NCBI GenBank assembly: GCA_017624675.1
Contig: JAGAMO010000001.1
Coordinates: 62,001 to 126,000 of the forward strand
Reading direction: 5' to 3'
Length of the DNA: 64,000 bases
Source: Clostridia bacterium
GTDB taxonomy: Bacteria; Bacillota; Clostridia; Oscillospirales; Acutalibacteraceae
Shown here: positions 24,372-34,497 of the stretch, piece after piece
Position numbering within the stretch: position 1 is the stretch's first letter
Layout: every line of letters begins with the position of its first letter
Notes under the pieces: model-generated
Databases searched by the model: none
What the model was told of the DNA's origin: nothing
The model's input: the letters and a program-made list of their open reading frames with translations, nothing else
Program-made: the position numbers and the translations under genes

Positions 24372-25550
24372 ATGAGCAAATTTTTGTTTACATCAGAATC
24401 AGTAACCGAGGGTCATCCCGATAAGGTTTGCGACAGAATTTCCGACTCTGTTTTAGATGCTATTTTGAGCCAAGATAAGTATGCCCGTGTTGCTTGTGAA
24501 ACCTTTGCTACAACAGGCGTTGTAAATGTTATGGGAGAAATTACAACAACCGCTAATGTTGATATACCCAAAATTGTAAGAAAAGCGCTTTGCGACATTG
24601 GTTATGACAGTGCTGATGCAGGTTTTGACGGCAATACTTGCGCTGTTATGACCTCTATTGACAAGCAGTCTGCTGATATTGCTATGGGTGTTGATAATTC
24701 TTTGGAATTTAAAGATGGTAATGAGGATGCCTATAACCTTCACGGCGCAGGCGACCAAGGTATGATGTTTGGTTTCGCTTGTGATGAAACCGAGGAGTTA
24801 ATGCCTTTGGCAATTTCCTTGGCTCACGCTATGGCTATGCGTTTAACCGAGGTTAGAAAATCGGGAGAGCTTACATACTTAAGACCTGACGGCAAAACTC
24901 AGGTCACAGTTGAGTATAACGATGGCGTTGCTACAAGAATTGACGCAGTTGTTGTATCTACTCAGCACAAAGAATGTGTTACTTTAGAACAACTTAGAAG
25001 TGATATTTTAGAAAAGGTTATTAAACCTATTATTCCTGCAAATCTTCTTGACGAAAACACAAATATTTTCATTAACCCCACAGGCCGTTTCGTAATTGGC
25101 GGTCCTCAGGGTGATACAGGTCTTACAGGCAGAAAAATTATTGTTGATACCTATGGCGGCTATGCCCGTCACGGCGGCGGTGCTTTCTCGGGTAAAGACC
25201 CCACAAAGGTTGACCGTTCTGCCGCTTATGCCAGTCGTTATGTTGCTAAAAATATTGTGGCGGCAGGTTTGGCTTCTAAATGTGAAATTCAATTAGCATA
25301 CGCTATCGGTGTTGCAAAGCCTGTTTCGGTTATGGTTGATACCTTTGGAACAGGAAGGGTGTCAGATGAGGAAATTGCTAATGCTGTAAATAAAATTTTC
25401 GACCTTCGTCCTGCGGCTATTATTGAAAAACTCTCTCTTCGCAATCCTATTTATACTCCCACATCCGCTTACGGTCATTTTGGCAGAAAAGATGTTGAAC
25501 TTCCTTGGGAGAGATTAGACAAGGTAGAAGAGCTTAAGGCGTTATTTTGA
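24372..25550 (+). CDS. metK: S-adenosylmethionine synthetase
   Basis: 392 aa, makes SAM from Met and ATP. N-terminal [20 protein letters not shown], then the hexapeptide-type [10 protein letters not shown] and the [16 protein letters not shown] loop are all canonical. Length and motifs indicate a functional enzyme. It lies directly behind a SAM-I riboswitch, giving feedback by its own product. nfnA follows 10 bp after its stop with no terminator between them. Confidence 0.97.
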   Translation: MSKFLFTSESVTEGHPDKVCDRISDSVLDAILSQDKYARVACETFATTGVVNVMGEITTTANVDIPKIVRKALCDIGYDSADAGFDGNTCAVMTSIDKQSADIAMGVDNSLEFKDGNEDAYNLHGAGDQGMMFGFACDETEELMPLAISLAHAMAMRLTEVRKSGELTYLRPDGKTQVTVEYNDGVATRIDAVVVSTQHKECVTLEQLRSDILEKVIKPIIPANLLDENTNIFINPTGRFVIGGPQGDTGLTGRKIIVDTYGGYARHGGGAFSGKDPTKVDRSAAYASRYVAKNIVAAGLASKCEIQLAYAIGVAKPVSVMVDTFGTGRVSDEEIANAVNKIFDLRPAAIIEKLSLRNPIYTPTSAYGHFGRKDVELPWERLDKVEELKALF

Positions 25551-25560
25551 GGTGTATCAA

Positions 25561-26388
25561 TTGTTTAGAATTTTAGAGAAAAAGGTGCTTAACAGTCAGG
25601 TTACTTCATTGACAATTTCTGCTCCGCTTATAGCCAATAAGGTACAAGCGGGTCAGTTTGTAATTGTCAGAGTTCACGATAAGGGCGAGAGAATTCCGCT
25701 GACTGTTGCCGATTTTGACAGAGAAAAAGGCATTGTAACGATAATCTTTCAGGCTATCGGTTTTACAACTAAAAAACTCAGTCTCTTAAACGAAGGAGAC
25801 TGTATTTGCGACTGTGTTGGACCTTTGGGTATGCCGACTGAATTGGGTGCGCCTAAAAAGGCTATCGTAATTGGTGGCGGTGTTGGTTGCGCAATTGCTT
25901 ATCCACAAGCTAAAACACTTCATAATATGGGTGTAAAAACCACAGTTGTTGCAGGTTTTAAGTCTAAAGATATTGTTATCTTGGAGGATGAATTTAAGGC
26001 TGTTTCTGACAGTTTACATATTACTACCGATGACGGTTCTTACGGTCAGAAAGGCTTTGTTACCGAAGTTTTAAAGGATTTACTCAGTAAAGACTCTTAT
26101 GACTTGGTTATTGCTATTGGTCCTGTGCCTATGATGAAGGCTGTGGCTGAGGTTACAAGACCTTTAAATGTTAGAACAATAGTTAGTCTAAACCCCGTTA
26201 TGATAGACGGCACGGGTATGTGCGGCGGTTGTCGTGTTACTGTTGGCGGCGAGGTTAAATTCGCTTGTGTTGACGGACCTGATTTTGACGCACATTTGGT
26301 TGATTTTGATGAGCTTATGCTTCGAAACACTTATTACAGACAAGAGGAAGCACACGCTTGTAGAATGGAGGGCAAAATCAATGGCTGA
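25561..26388 (+). CDS. nfnA: Ferredoxin-NADP+ oxidoreductase subunit NfnA (FAD, 2Fe-2S)
   Basis: 275 aa, PyrK/NfnA-type protein. N-terminal FAD domain (GQFVIVRVHDKGERIPLTVAD), NAD-binding region (VIGGGVGCAIAYPQA), and a C-terminal 2Fe-2S cluster site with an Asp and three Cys (DGTGMCGGCRVTVGG ... FACVDGP). With NfnB it forms the flavin-bifurcating NADH-dependent reduced ferredoxin:NADP+ oxidoreductase. The TTG at 25561 is preferred, since GAGGTG lies six bases upstream; the in-frame GTG at 25552 is within that site. Confidence 0.88.
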   Translation: MFRILEKKVLNSQVTSLTISAPLIANKVQAGQFVIVRVHDKGERIPLTVADFDREKGIVTIIFQAIGFTTKKLSLLNEGDCICDCVGPLGMPTELGAPKKAIVIGGGVGCAIAYPQAKTLHNMGVKTTVVAGFKSKDIVILEDEFKAVSDSLHITTDDGSYGQKGFVTEVLKDLLSKDSYDLVIAIGPVPMMKAVAEVTRPLNVRTIVSLNPVMIDGTGMCGGCRVTVGGEVKFACVDGPDFDAHLVDFDELMLRNTYYRQEEAHACRMEGKING

Positions 26389-27769
26389 TATGTCACCGTT
26401 AAAGGTTAAAATGCCGGAACTTGACCCTCAAATTCGTAATAAAAACTTTTGCGAGGTAGCACTCGGTTATACCTCTGAAATGGCGGTTGCCGAGGCAAAT
26501 CGCTGTCTTCAGTGTAAAAATCCTCTTTGCGTAAGCGGTTGCCCCGTTAATGTTCAAATCCCCGATTTTATAAAACTAATCACCGAGGGTAATTTTGAGG
26601 GGGCTTATCTCAAAATTAAGGAAACCAACTCTTTACCCGCAATTTGCGGTAGAGTTTGTCCACAAGAGCGTCAATGCGAAGGTAAGTGTGTACGAGCTAT
26701 AAAGGGCGAAAGTGTTGCTATTGGCAGACTTGAGCGTTTTGTTGCTGATTACTATCGAGAAAATTGCAATACAAATACATCTAAAATCACACCCAACGGT
26801 AGAAAGGTTGCGGTTGTGGGCTCGGGTCCTGCAGGACTTACTTGTGCCAGTGATTTAGCAAAACTCGGCTATGATGTTACAATTTTTGAGGCTTTTCACA
26901 CTTCGGGCGGTGTTTTGGTATATGGTATTCCTGAATTCCGTCTCCCAAAAGCTATTGTTGCCGAAGAAATCAAGGGTCTTGAAGATTTAGGTGTTAAAAT
27001 TCAGAACAATGTGGTTGTTGGCAAAACTATAACTGTTGATGAAATAATTGATATGGGTTATGAGGCTGTTTTTATTGGCTCGGGTGCCGGTCTTCCTATG
27101 TTTATGGGAATTGATGGCGAGGCAAGTTTGGGTGTATATTCTGCCAATGAATTCTTGACCCGCATTAATCTTATGAAAGCTTATTTGGAAGATTATGACA
27201 CACCCATAAAAACTCCAAATTCTGTCGCTGTTGTCGGCGGTGGTAATGTTGCTATGGATGCTGCCCGTTGTGCTAAGCGCTTGGGTGCTGAGCATGTATA
27301 TATTGTATATCGCCGAGGCGAGGAAGAAATGCCCGCCCGTAAGGAAGAAATCCACCACGCTAAGGAAGAGGGAATCGAGTTTGTTCTTCTTGCTAACCCT
27401 AAACGAATTCTTGCTAATGATAAGGGCGAGGTTTCTGAGCTTGAGTGTATTAAGATGGAACTAGGGGAGCCTGATGCCAGTGGCAGACGCCGTCCTGTTG
27501 AGGTGGAAAATTCTGAGTTTTTGCTCCGCGTAGATTCTGTAATAATGGCTTTGGGAACATCTCCCAACCCGTTAATTTCAAAGACCACACAGGGGATTGA
27601 AACAAACCGCAGAGGTTGCCTTGTGGTTGATGAAAATATGCAGACAACCAAGTCGGGCGTGTATGCCGGTGGAGACGCCGTAACGGGCGCCGCAACTATA
27701 ATTTTGGCTATGGGTGCAGGTAAAATTGCTGCTAAATCAATAGACGAATTTCTAAAGGCTAAAAATTAA
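26381..27769 (+). CDS. nfnB: NADPH-binding subunit NfnB (GltD-like)
   Basis: 462 aa. N-terminal Fe-S region with Cys clusters (CLQCKNPLCVSGCPVNVQIP and ICGRVCPQERQCEGKCV), then two Rossmann folds (VVGSGPAGLTCASDLAKLG for FAD; VVGGGNVAMDAARCAKRLG for NADPH). Often annotated as glutamate synthase small chain, but the adjacent nfnA and the absence of gltB favour NfnB. The ATG at 26381 follows GGAGGG and overlaps nfnA by 8 bp; the long upstream open frame is fortuitous. Confidence 0.88.
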   Translation: MADMSPLKVKMPELDPQIRNKNFCEVALGYTSEMAVAEANRCLQCKNPLCVSGCPVNVQIPDFIKLITEGNFEGAYLKIKETNSLPAICGRVCPQERQCEGKCVRAIKGESVAIGRLERFVADYYRENCNTNTSKITPNGRKVAVVGSGPAGLTCASDLAKLGYDVTIFEAFHTSGGVLVYGIPEFRLPKAIVAEEIKGLEDLGVKIQNNVVVGKTITVDEIIDMGYEAVFIGSGAGLPMFMGIDGEASLGVYSANEFLTRINLMKAYLEDYDTPIKTPNSVAVVGGGNVAMDAARCAKRLGAEHVYIVYRRGEEEMPARKEEIHHAKEEGIEFVLLANPKRILANDKGEVSELECIKMELGEPDASGRRRPVEVENSEFLLRVDSVIMALGTSPNPLISKTTQGIETNRRGCLVVDENMQTTKSGVYAGGDAVTGAATIILAMGAGKIAAKSIDEFLKAKN

Positions 27770-27787
27770 CAAATTATTAAAAAATAC

Positions 27788-27815
27788 TTGACAAACGGAA
27801 GTTTTTGTGTATAAT
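27788..27815 (+). promoter_or_regulatory. Promoter of infC-rpmI-rplT
   Basis: TTGACA (27788-27793), 16 bp, TATAAT (27810-27815). Confidence 0.8.
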
Positions 27816-27821
27816 TATAAG

Positions 27822-27938
27822 CACAATGAAGTAGACGCCTATGCGACTCACCCTCAGAATTCTTTAAAAGGGTTAATAAGATTTCCGTTGTAATACGGGT
27901 ATCTTTCTGCGTGGGTGCAATAGCGTCCACGCTTTTTG
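27822..27938 (+). promoter_or_regulatory. Ribosomal protein L20-type leader with attenuator
   Basis: About 120 nt of structured leader lie between the promoter and infC, ending in a terminator hairpin (GCGTGG at 27909-27914, CCACGC at 27927-27932, then TTTTT). This is the arrangement of the Firmicutes L20 leader, in which excess L20 binds the mRNA and causes premature termination of infC-rpmI-rplT. Identity with the Rfam family is inferred from context and layout. Confidence 0.75.
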
Positions 27939-27965
27939 TTTGCTAAATTTCGGAGGTGTATCAAC

Positions 27966-28487
27966 ATTAGCAGTAAAGAACTTGCAATTAACGAAGCTAT
28001 CAAATTTAAGGAAGTTCGTACAATTTCAGCTGACGGTTCGCAGTTAGGAATTATCCCCATCGCTAAAGCTTTAGAGGCTGCAGCAAGTGCCGATTTGGAT
28101 TTGGTTTGTATTTCTCCAAATGCCCAGCCGCCCGTTTGTAAAATAATGGATTACGGTAAATACCGTTTTGAGCAGGCTAAGAGAGAAAAAGAAGCTAAGA
28201 AAAACCAAAAGGTTATTGACATTAAGGAAATTCGTTTAACCGGAGTTGGAATTGACACACATGATTTTGAAACCAAAGCTAACCACGCTGTTCGCTTCTT
28301 AAAGTCGGGCGATAAGGTTAAGTTCTCCATTCGTTTTAGAGGAAGAGAGTTAGGACATCCTGATAAGGGTTATGAAATCATGAACCGCTTTGCTGAGTAT
28401 TGCAGTGAAGTTGCTGTGGTTGAAAAACCTGCAAAAATGGAAAGCCGTAATATGTTTATGTTTATGGCTCCTAAATCCGGCAAGTAA
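27966..28487 (+). CDS. infC: Translation initiation factor IF-3, ATT start
   Basis: 173 aa with standard IF-3 sequence (ELAINEAIKFKEVRTI; CKIMDYGKYRFEQAKREKEAKK; IDTHDFETKANHAVRFL). The start is read as ATT at 27966: GGAGGTG is 7 nt upstream and no ATG, GTG or TTG is at the right place. Non-canonical AUU starts in infC are known from E. coli and Bacillus, where IF-3 rejects them and so represses its own synthesis. First gene of the L20-leader operon. Confidence 0.95.
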   Translation: MSSKELAINEAIKFKEVRTISADGSQLGIIPIAKALEAAASADLDLVCISPNAQPPVCKIMDYGKYRFEQAKREKEAKKNQKVIDIKEIRLTGVGIDTHDFETKANHAVRFLKSGDKVKFSIRFRGRELGHPDKGYEIMNRFAEYCSEVAVVEKPAKMESRNMFMFMAPKSGK

Positions 28488-28515
28488 ATTGTAAATTATT
28501 TAGGGAGGAATTATA

Positions 28516-28713
28516 ATGCCTAAGATTAAAACACACAGTGGTGCTAAAAAGCGCTTTAAGCTCACAAAAACCGGTAAGGTAAAACGCGCACATGCTTTCA
28601 AGTCCCACATCTTAAACAAGAAAACAACCAAGCGTAAGAGAAATCTTCGCAAGACTGTTACCGCTGATGTAACAAATGTTGCAAAGATTAAGAAAATGAT
28701 TCCTTATAAATAA
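28516..28713 (+). CDS. rpmI: 50S ribosomal protein L35
   Basis: 65 aa, very basic. The N-terminal [20 protein letters not shown] is diagnostic of L35. AGGGAGGA precedes the ATG. It lies between infC and rplT, the conserved order. Confidence 0.97.
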   Translation: MPKIKTHSGAKKRFKLTKTGKVKRAHAFKSHILNKKTTKRKRNLRKTVTADVTNVAKIKKMIPYK

Positions 28714-28739
28714 GGAAATATTAGTGGAGGTAAAGTGAA

Positions 28740-29099
28740 ATGGCACGAGTTAAAGGTGCGTTAGCAACACGCAAAAGAAGAAAAAAGATTTTAAAACTTG
28801 CCAAGGGTTACTTTGGTGCTAAGTCTAAGTTATTTAAAACCGCGAAAGAAGCCGTTATGAAGTCCGGCAATTACGCTTACATTGGTCGTAGACTTAAGAA
28901 GCGTGACTTCCGTCGTCTTTGGATTACCAGAATTTCTGCTGCTGCAAAAATGAACGGTATGAACTACTCAACCTTTATGAACGGTCTTAACAAAGCCGGA
29001 ATTGAAATTAACCGTAAGATGCTTGCTGATTTAGCAGTTAACGATGCTAAGGGATTCGAGACCTTGGTTAAGGCTGCAAAGAAAGCTCTTGAAAAATAA
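28740..29099 (+). CDS. rplT: 50S ribosomal protein L20
   Basis: 119 aa. [20 protein letters not shown] and the [20 protein letters not shown] stretch identify L20. It is the likely repressor that binds the operon's leader. GTGGAGGT precedes the ATG and a strong terminator follows. Confidence 0.97.
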   Translation: MARVKGALATRKRRKKILKLAKGYFGAKSKLFKTAKEAVMKSGNYAYIGRRLKKRDFRRLWITRISAAAKMNGMNYSTFMNGLNKAGIEINRKMLADLAVNDAKGFETLVKAAKKALEK

Positions 29100-29106
29100 T
29101 TTTAAC

Positions 29107-29136
29107 TCGCCCGAGTATCTCCTCGGGCGACTTTTT
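29107..29136 (+). terminator. Terminator of infC-rpmI-rplT
   Basis: A 9-bp perfect stem (TCGCCCGAG / CTCGGGCGA) followed by CTTTTT. Confidence 0.92.
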
Positions 29137-29163
29137 CATTTTTTATGAAAGGAAAATTCTGTA

Positions 29164-29943
29164 ATGTTAGGCTTAAAAGAGATAACTTCTAAGGATAATT
29201 CTCTTATCAAACTTGTTTGCGAACTACAGCGTTCTTCCAAGAAAAGAAAGGAAACGGGTCTCTTTGTTTTAGAGGGTCTTCGTATCACAAAGGACGCATT
29301 GGATAACTCAATCGAGTTTGATAAGATAATTGTTTCGCGCACTGCTTTAGAGCGATATGAGCAAGATATTGAAAACTTGCTTTCTCGATGCAGTGATGCT
29401 TATTTGTTGACAGATAACCTTTTTAAAAAAATCAGCGATACCGATTCACCTCAGGGAATAATTGCCCTTGCAAAGATGCCTCAAAGAATTGATGTAGACT
29501 TTAAAAAAGGTAGATTTATAGGCCTTGAGAATTTGCAGGACCCATCAAATTTAGGTGCTATTGCCCGTAGTTGTGAAGCTTTGGGTGCAGATGGAATTTT
29601 AATTTCAAAAGGCTCTTGTGACCCTTATTCTCCAAAATCTTTAAGAGCATCAATGGGAACTCTTTTAAGGGTGCCTGTAATCCTTTTAGAGGATTTTATA
29701 AATGATATTAAAGCTTTGTCGTTGAAATCCTACGCATGTGTTGTTGACGCAAATGCTACAAGCATTTGCGATGTTGAATTTGCTGACGGAAGCATAGTTT
29801 TAATAGGCAACGAAGCCAACGGCTTGACACCCGAAACAATAGCAAAAAGTGATATTTGCGTTACTATTCCAATGAAAGGTAATGCTGAGTCGTTAAACGC
29901 TTCGGTAGCAGGCGCTATTGCAATTTGGGAAATGGTGAAATGA
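29164..29943 (+). CDS. TrmH/SpoU family RNA 2'-O-methyltransferase
   Basis: 259 aa. An N-terminal substrate-binding domain (residues ~1-95) is followed by a SpoU domain with motif 1 LENLQDPSNLGAIARSCEALG, motif 2 VLIGNEANGL and motif 3 IPMKGNAESLNASVAGAI. The SAM-binding knot elements are intact. Target rRNA or tRNA position cannot be told. It overlaps dprA by 4 bp (ATGA) and is the first gene of a long same-strand run. Confidence 0.92.
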   Translation: MLGLKEITSKDNSLIKLVCELQRSSKKRKETGLFVLEGLRITKDALDNSIEFDKIIVSRTALERYEQDIENLLSRCSDAYLLTDNLFKKISDTDSPQGIIALAKMPQRIDVDFKKGRFIGLENLQDPSNLGAIARSCEALGADGILISKGSCDPYSPKSLRASMGTLLRVPVILLEDFINDIKALSLKSYACVVDANATSICDVEFADGSIVLIGNEANGLTPETIAKSDICVTIPMKGNAESLNASVAGAIAIWEMVK

Positions 29944-31094
29944 AATATTTAGTTTGGTTTAGCGAGGTAATGGGTGTCGGAAATATCCGCTCATCTAAAG
30001 CCCTTGAATTTTTCGGCACACCCCAAAATATTTATAATGCAACTTATAACGAGCGTCTATCGTCAGGTGTGTTTACTAAAGCGGAACTTTCCCGTTTAGA
30101 TAAAATTGCTCTTAGAAAAGCTACTGATATTATGACCGACTGTTTAAAATCGGAGATTGATATTATTGGCATTAACGATAAACGCTATCCTACAGCACTT
30201 TCGGCAATTGAAAATCCACCTTTGGTGCTTTATGTTAAGGGAGAATTTCCTGATTTTAATAATACACCGTCCTTAGCCGTTGTTGGACCTCGAAAGGTTA
30301 GTGAATTTGGTAAGAAAGCCGCTTATTCTTTGAGCTTCAGACTTGCCCGTGCGGGATTTATCGTTGTAAGCGGCGGAGCCCTAGGGTGCGATACTTATGC
30401 TCACGCAGGTGCGTTAAAATCGGGCGGCACTACGGTACTGGTTATGGGTTGCGGTATTAACGCTGAGTATTTAATGAAAAATAAGCCACTGAGAGACGAG
30501 GTGGCGTCTAGGGGTTGTCTTATCAGCGAATTGCCGCCTAAAGCACCTGTTACCAAATACGCTTTTCCAATCAGAAACCGAATTATTTCGGCTTTGACTC
30601 TTGGTACTGTTTTAGTGGAAGCACCTGAAATCAGCGGTGCTTTAATTACCGCAAGACTTGCTAACGAGCAGGGAAGAGATGTCTTTGTAATACCGGGTGC
30701 ACCTGATAAAGAGGAATATAAAGGCTCAAATGCTTTACTTCGTGACGGTGCTAAAGCCTTGCTCGATTTATCCGATATTTTTACGGAATATATTGTGCGT
30801 TTTCCCGATAAAATCGATATTAAAAAAGCGTATGATACTAAGATAATTGATAATAAACCTAAAAAGGACACAAAACCTGTAGAGGAAACCAAAATAATTT
30901 CAAAAAAATTCAATGTAGGTCTTTCCAAAGAGGCAAAAATAGTATATAATTGTATAGATAAGCAAAAATTCCTTCCGGAGGAAATTTTAAACACCGGTCT
31001 TGATTCTTCGTCTCTGCTTTCGGCTCTTACCGAGCTTGAAATGGAGTTTATGATTAAGGCTGTCCCCGGCGGAATGTATGAGTTATGTGAATAG
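29940..31094 (+). CDS. dprA: DNA-processing protein DprA (Smf)
   Basis: 384 aa. It loads RecA onto incoming single-stranded DNA in natural transformation. The Rossmann-like core has PSLAVVGPRKVSEFG and VSGGALGCDTYAHAGAL, and a C-terminal winged-helix-like segment follows a charged linker near residue 300. The ATG at 29940 overlaps the preceding stop. The topA-dprA-trmFO neighbourhood is conserved in Firmicutes. Presence does not prove competence, since dprA is widespread. Confidence 0.94.
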   Translation: MKYLVWFSEVMGVGNIRSSKALEFFGTPQNIYNATYNERLSSGVFTKAELSRLDKIALRKATDIMTDCLKSEIDIIGINDKRYPTALSAIENPPLVLYVKGEFPDFNNTPSLAVVGPRKVSEFGKKAAYSLSFRLARAGFIVVSGGALGCDTYAHAGALKSGGTTVLVMGCGINAEYLMKNKPLRDEVASRGCLISELPPKAPVTKYAFPIRNRIISALTLGTVLVEAPEISGALITARLANEQGRDVFVIPGAPDKEEYKGSNALLRDGAKALLDLSDIFTEYIVRFPDKIDIKKAYDTKIIDNKPKKDTKPVEETKIISKKFNVGLSKEAKIVYNCIDKQKFLPEEILNTGLDSSSLLSALTELEMEFMIKAVPGGMYELCE

Positions 31095-31108
31095 AACGGA
31101 GAAGATAT

Positions 31109-33190
31109 ATGCGAAAGCTTTTAATAGTTGAGTCACCTTCAAAAATTAAGAGTATTAAGAAATACCTTGGCAGTGATTTTGATGTTATGGCTTCTATGGG
31201 TCATATCAGAGATTTACCCAAGTCTAAACTCGGTATTGATGTTAAAAATAATTTTAAACTTGATTACACCAATATGCCTGACAAAAAGGATGTCATCAAA
31301 AAGCTTAAGGATGCTGTGGCTGATTATGATGCAGTTTACCTTGCAACCGACCCTGATAGAGAGGGAGAGGCTATTGCGTGGCATTTGGCTCAAATTTTGG
31401 CGCTTGATATGTCAGACAAAAACCGTGTGACCTTTAACGAGATTACAAAAAGCGCGGTTACTGCAGGTGTGAATGCACCTCGTGAACTTGATATTGATTT
31501 GGTTGATGCTCAACAGGCTCGTCGTGTTGTAGACCGCCTTGTGGGTTATGAGTTAAGTCCATTCCTTTGGAAAAAGGTCAAATCTGGTCTTTCAGCCGGT
31601 CGTGTTCAAAGCGTTGCTTTGCGCCTTATTGTTGAGCGTGAGCGCGAAATAGAAAAATTTGTACCAACCGAATATTGGTCGGTTGAGGCAAAGCTTTTAT
31701 CTGAAAGAAAATCGTTCATTGCCCGTCTTTACGGTTTTGCTGACGGCAAAAAAATTGAACTCATTCCCAATGAGAACGAGGCAAATACTATCGTTAATGC
31801 TTTAGAGTCAGCTGAATATACTGTTACCGAGCTTAAAAAGGGTAAACGCACCCGTCAACCTGCGCCTCCGTTTATTACTTCCACCTTGCAACAGGAAGCT
31901 TCAAGAAAGTTAGGCTTCACAGGTCAAAAGACAATGCGAATTGCTCAACAGCTATATGAAGGTATTGAAATTCCAAACTTCGGCGTTACAGGTTTGATTA
32001 CTTATATGCGTACCGACTCGCTTCGCATTTCTGAGGAAGCAAGAACTGCTGCAAAGGATTATATTACTAACAAATACGGCGAAAAATATTTGCCTGAAAA
32101 ACCCAGATATTTCAAAACCAAGGGTAATGCTCAGGACGCTCACGAAGCTATAAGACCTACAGTTATCGGTCTTGAGCCCGAAACTCTTAAGGCTTCGCTT
32201 TCTAACGACCAATATAAGCTTTATAAACTTATTTGGGAAAGATTTATCGCTTCTTTAATGGCTGCTTGTGTTCATAACACAGTTAATGCAGACATTACTG
32301 CAGGAGACTATCTATTCAAAGCAAGCGGTTATTCGGTTGCTTTTGACGGATTTACAACCCTTTATGTTGAGGGTAAGGATGATGAGTCTGCTGACGAGGT
32401 AGCTTTGCCCGAAATGAAGAAAGGCGATGTTGTGAAGTTAAAGGAATTAAAACCATTACAACACTTTACACAGCCACTTCCCAGATACACCGAGCCTACT
32501 TTGATTAAGGCACTGGAAGAAAACGGCATCGGCAGACCTTCCACATACGCTTCAATTTTATCTAATATCTTAAATCGCGATTATATTGAAAGAGAAAAGA
32601 AATCTCTTAAACCCACTAATCTCGGTATGGTAATTGTTGACCTTTTGGTTGAGCATTTTAATAAGATTTTTGATATTAAGTTCACCGCCGGTTTAGAAAC
32701 CAAGCTTGATAAAATTGCTACCGGTGAGCTTGACTGGATAAAGACAATTTCAACATTCTATGACGATTTTCACAAGCTTCATAAAAAGGCTGAGACCGAC
32801 CTTGATGGTAAGCGTGTCAAGGTGCCTGTAACTGAGACTGATGTGATTTGTGAAAAATGCGGAAGTAGAATGGTTGTTCGCACCGGTCGTTTTGGCAAGT
32901 TCTTGGCTTGTCCTAACTATCCTAAATGCCGTAATACCAAGCCTATGCCTGAAGATGAGGTAAAACAGCCTTGTCCAAAATGTGGAGCAAAGCTTGTCAA
33001 AAAGATTTCCAAAAAAGGAAAGAAATTTTACGGTTGCTCAAATTACCCAGAGTGCGATTTTGCTGCTCCCGGTATCCCAACGGGTGAAACTTGTAAAGAG
33101 TGTGGCGGAATTTTAGTAAAAGGTGCAAGAGGCAGAGCTTATTGTATGAATGCTGATTGCCCCACAAGAAAAACTACTAAGGAAAAATAA
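31109..33190 (+). CDS. topA: DNA topoisomerase I
   Basis: 693 aa type IA topoisomerase. The N-terminal Toprim begins KLLIVESPSKIKSIKKYLG, with the acidic triad in ATDPDREGEAIAWH. Catalytic Tyr299 lies in LITYMRTDSLRIS. The C-terminus has three four-Cys zinc ribbons (CEKCG...CPNYPKC, CPKCG...CSNYPEC, CKECG...CMNADC). It is separated from trmFO by no bases. Confidence 0.97.
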   Translation: MRKLLIVESPSKIKSIKKYLGSDFDVMASMGHIRDLPKSKLGIDVKNNFKLDYTNMPDKKDVIKKLKDAVADYDAVYLATDPDREGEAIAWHLAQILALDMSDKNRVTFNEITKSAVTAGVNAPRELDIDLVDAQQARRVVDRLVGYELSPFLWKKVKSGLSAGRVQSVALRLIVEREREIEKFVPTEYWSVEAKLLSERKSFIARLYGFADGKKIELIPNENEANTIVNALESAEYTVTELKKGKRTRQPAPPFITSTLQQEASRKLGFTGQKTMRIAQQLYEGIEIPNFGVTGLITYMRTDSLRISEEARTAAKDYITNKYGEKYLPEKPRYFKTKGNAQDAHEAIRPTVIGLEPETLKASLSNDQYKLYKLIWERFIASLMAACVHNTVNADITAGDYLFKASGYSVAFDGFTTLYVEGKDDESADEVALPEMKKGDVVKLKELKPLQHFTQPLPRYTEPTLIKALEENGIGRPSTYASILSNILNRDYIEREKKSLKPTNLGMVIVDLLVEHFNKIFDIKFTAGLETKLDKIATGELDWIKTISTFYDDFHKLHKKAETDLDGKRVKVPVTETDVICEKCGSRMVVRTGRFGKFLACPNYPKCRNTKPMPEDEVKQPCPKCGAKLVKKISKKGKKFYGCSNYPECDFAAPGIPTGETCKECGGILVKGARGRAYCMNADCPTRKTTKEK

Positions 33191-34495
33191 ATGAAAAAAG
33201 CTGTTGTTTTAGGCGGAGGACTTGCAGGATGCGAAGCCGCTATGCAGTTGGCAAACAGAGGTATAAAGGTTGATTTATACGAAATGAAGCCAATTAAAAA
33301 ATCCCCTGCACATAAGAGCAATTTGTTAGCTGAATTAGTTTGTTCTAATTCCCTAAAGGCAAATCGCACCGATTCTGCGGCAGGTCTTTTAAAGGAAGAA
33401 ATGCGGATTTTAGGCTCGGTTTGTTTAAAGAGTTCCGATTTATCTGCTGTTCCTGCAGGTGGAGCATTGGCTGTTGACCGTGATATTTTTTCAAAACTTA
33501 TTACCGAAGAAATAAACAACCACCCAAATATTACAGTTGTAAGCGAGGTTGTTGAAAAAATACCGACGGACGCTGTTTGTGTTGTGGCAACAGGTCCTTT
33601 AACCGACGGTAAATTGGCAGAAGATATTGAGAATTTGTGTGATAGCTCAAGCCTTAGCTTTTTTGATGCGGCGGCGCCAATTGTCACAGCTGAAAGCATT
33701 GATATGGATATTGCTTTCACTGCTTCAAGATACGGCAAAGGCACCGATGATTACATTAACTGTCCATTTAACCGCGAGGAGTATGAGGCATTCCATAACG
33801 AGCTTATAAACGCTGAATCTGCCCCTTTAAAAGATTTTGACAGACCTTTTAAGGTGTATGAGGGTTGTATGCCTATTGAGGTTTTGGCAAAAAGGGGAGT
33901 GGACTCTATCCGCTTCGGTCCGTTGAAGCCGGTTGGTCTTACTGACCCTAGAACAGGTCACAGACCTTGGGCTGTGGTTCAGCTTAGAAAAGAAAACAAG
34001 GATGGGACACTTTACAATATAGTTGGTTTTCAAACCAACCTTAAATTTCCCGAGCAAAAAAGGGTGTTTTCAATGATACCCGGTCTTAAAAATGCAGAAT
34101 TCGTGAGATACGGTGTTATGCACCGAAACTCCTTTATAAATTCCCCAAAACTTCTAAACCGAAATCTTTCACTTAAAACTAATAAGAATATTTTCTTTGC
34201 GGGTCAGTTATCAGGAGTTGAGGGTTATATGGAGTCTGCCGCAAGTGGTATAGTGGCTGGAATTAATGCGGCGGCTGAAATTTTAGGTGAAAAACCATTG
34301 GTTTTACCTGAATTTTCAATGATTGGCGCACTTCTTAATTATATTTGCGATGATTCGGTTGCTGATTTTCAACCAATGGGCGCAAATTTCGGTATTTTAC
34401 CCCCCTTAGAACAAAAAATTCGAGACAAGAGGGAGCGTTATGCGGCTTTAGCCGAGCGTTCACTTAACTGGTTTAAAAACGAAAAGGAGAGTTAA
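33191..34495 (+). CDS. trmFO: Methylenetetrahydrofolate-tRNA-(uracil-5-)-methyltransferase
   Basis: 434 aa FAD enzyme that makes m5U54 in tRNA using methylene-THF. FAD site [16 protein letters not shown] at the N-terminus. [16 protein letters not shown] and [24 protein letters not shown] are family-specific. Length and motifs are normal. It starts on the base after the topA stop, a conserved pairing in Firmicutes. Confidence 0.96.
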   Translation: MKKAVVLGGGLAGCEAAMQLANRGIKVDLYEMKPIKKSPAHKSNLLAELVCSNSLKANRTDSAAGLLKEEMRILGSVCLKSSDLSAVPAGGALAVDRDIFSKLITEEINNHPNITVVSEVVEKIPTDAVCVVATGPLTDGKLAEDIENLCDSSSLSFFDAAAPIVTAESIDMDIAFTASRYGKGTDDYINCPFNREEYEAFHNELINAESAPLKDFDRPFKVYEGCMPIEVLAKRGVDSIRFGPLKPVGLTDPRTGHRPWAVVQLRKENKDGTLYNIVGFQTNLKFPEQKRVFSMIPGLKNAEFVRYGVMHRNSFINSPKLLNRNLSLKTNKNIFFAGQLSGVEGYMESAASGIVAGINAAAEILGEKPLVLPEFSMIGALLNYICDDSVADFQPMGANFGILPPLEQKIRDKRERYAALAERSLNWFKNEKES

Positions 34496-34497
34496 AA

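Noticed and set aside
26234..26380. Upstream extension of nfnB by 49 codons
   Set aside because: Overlaps nfnA in another frame; the ATG at 26381 has GGAGGG and matches the family's usual start.
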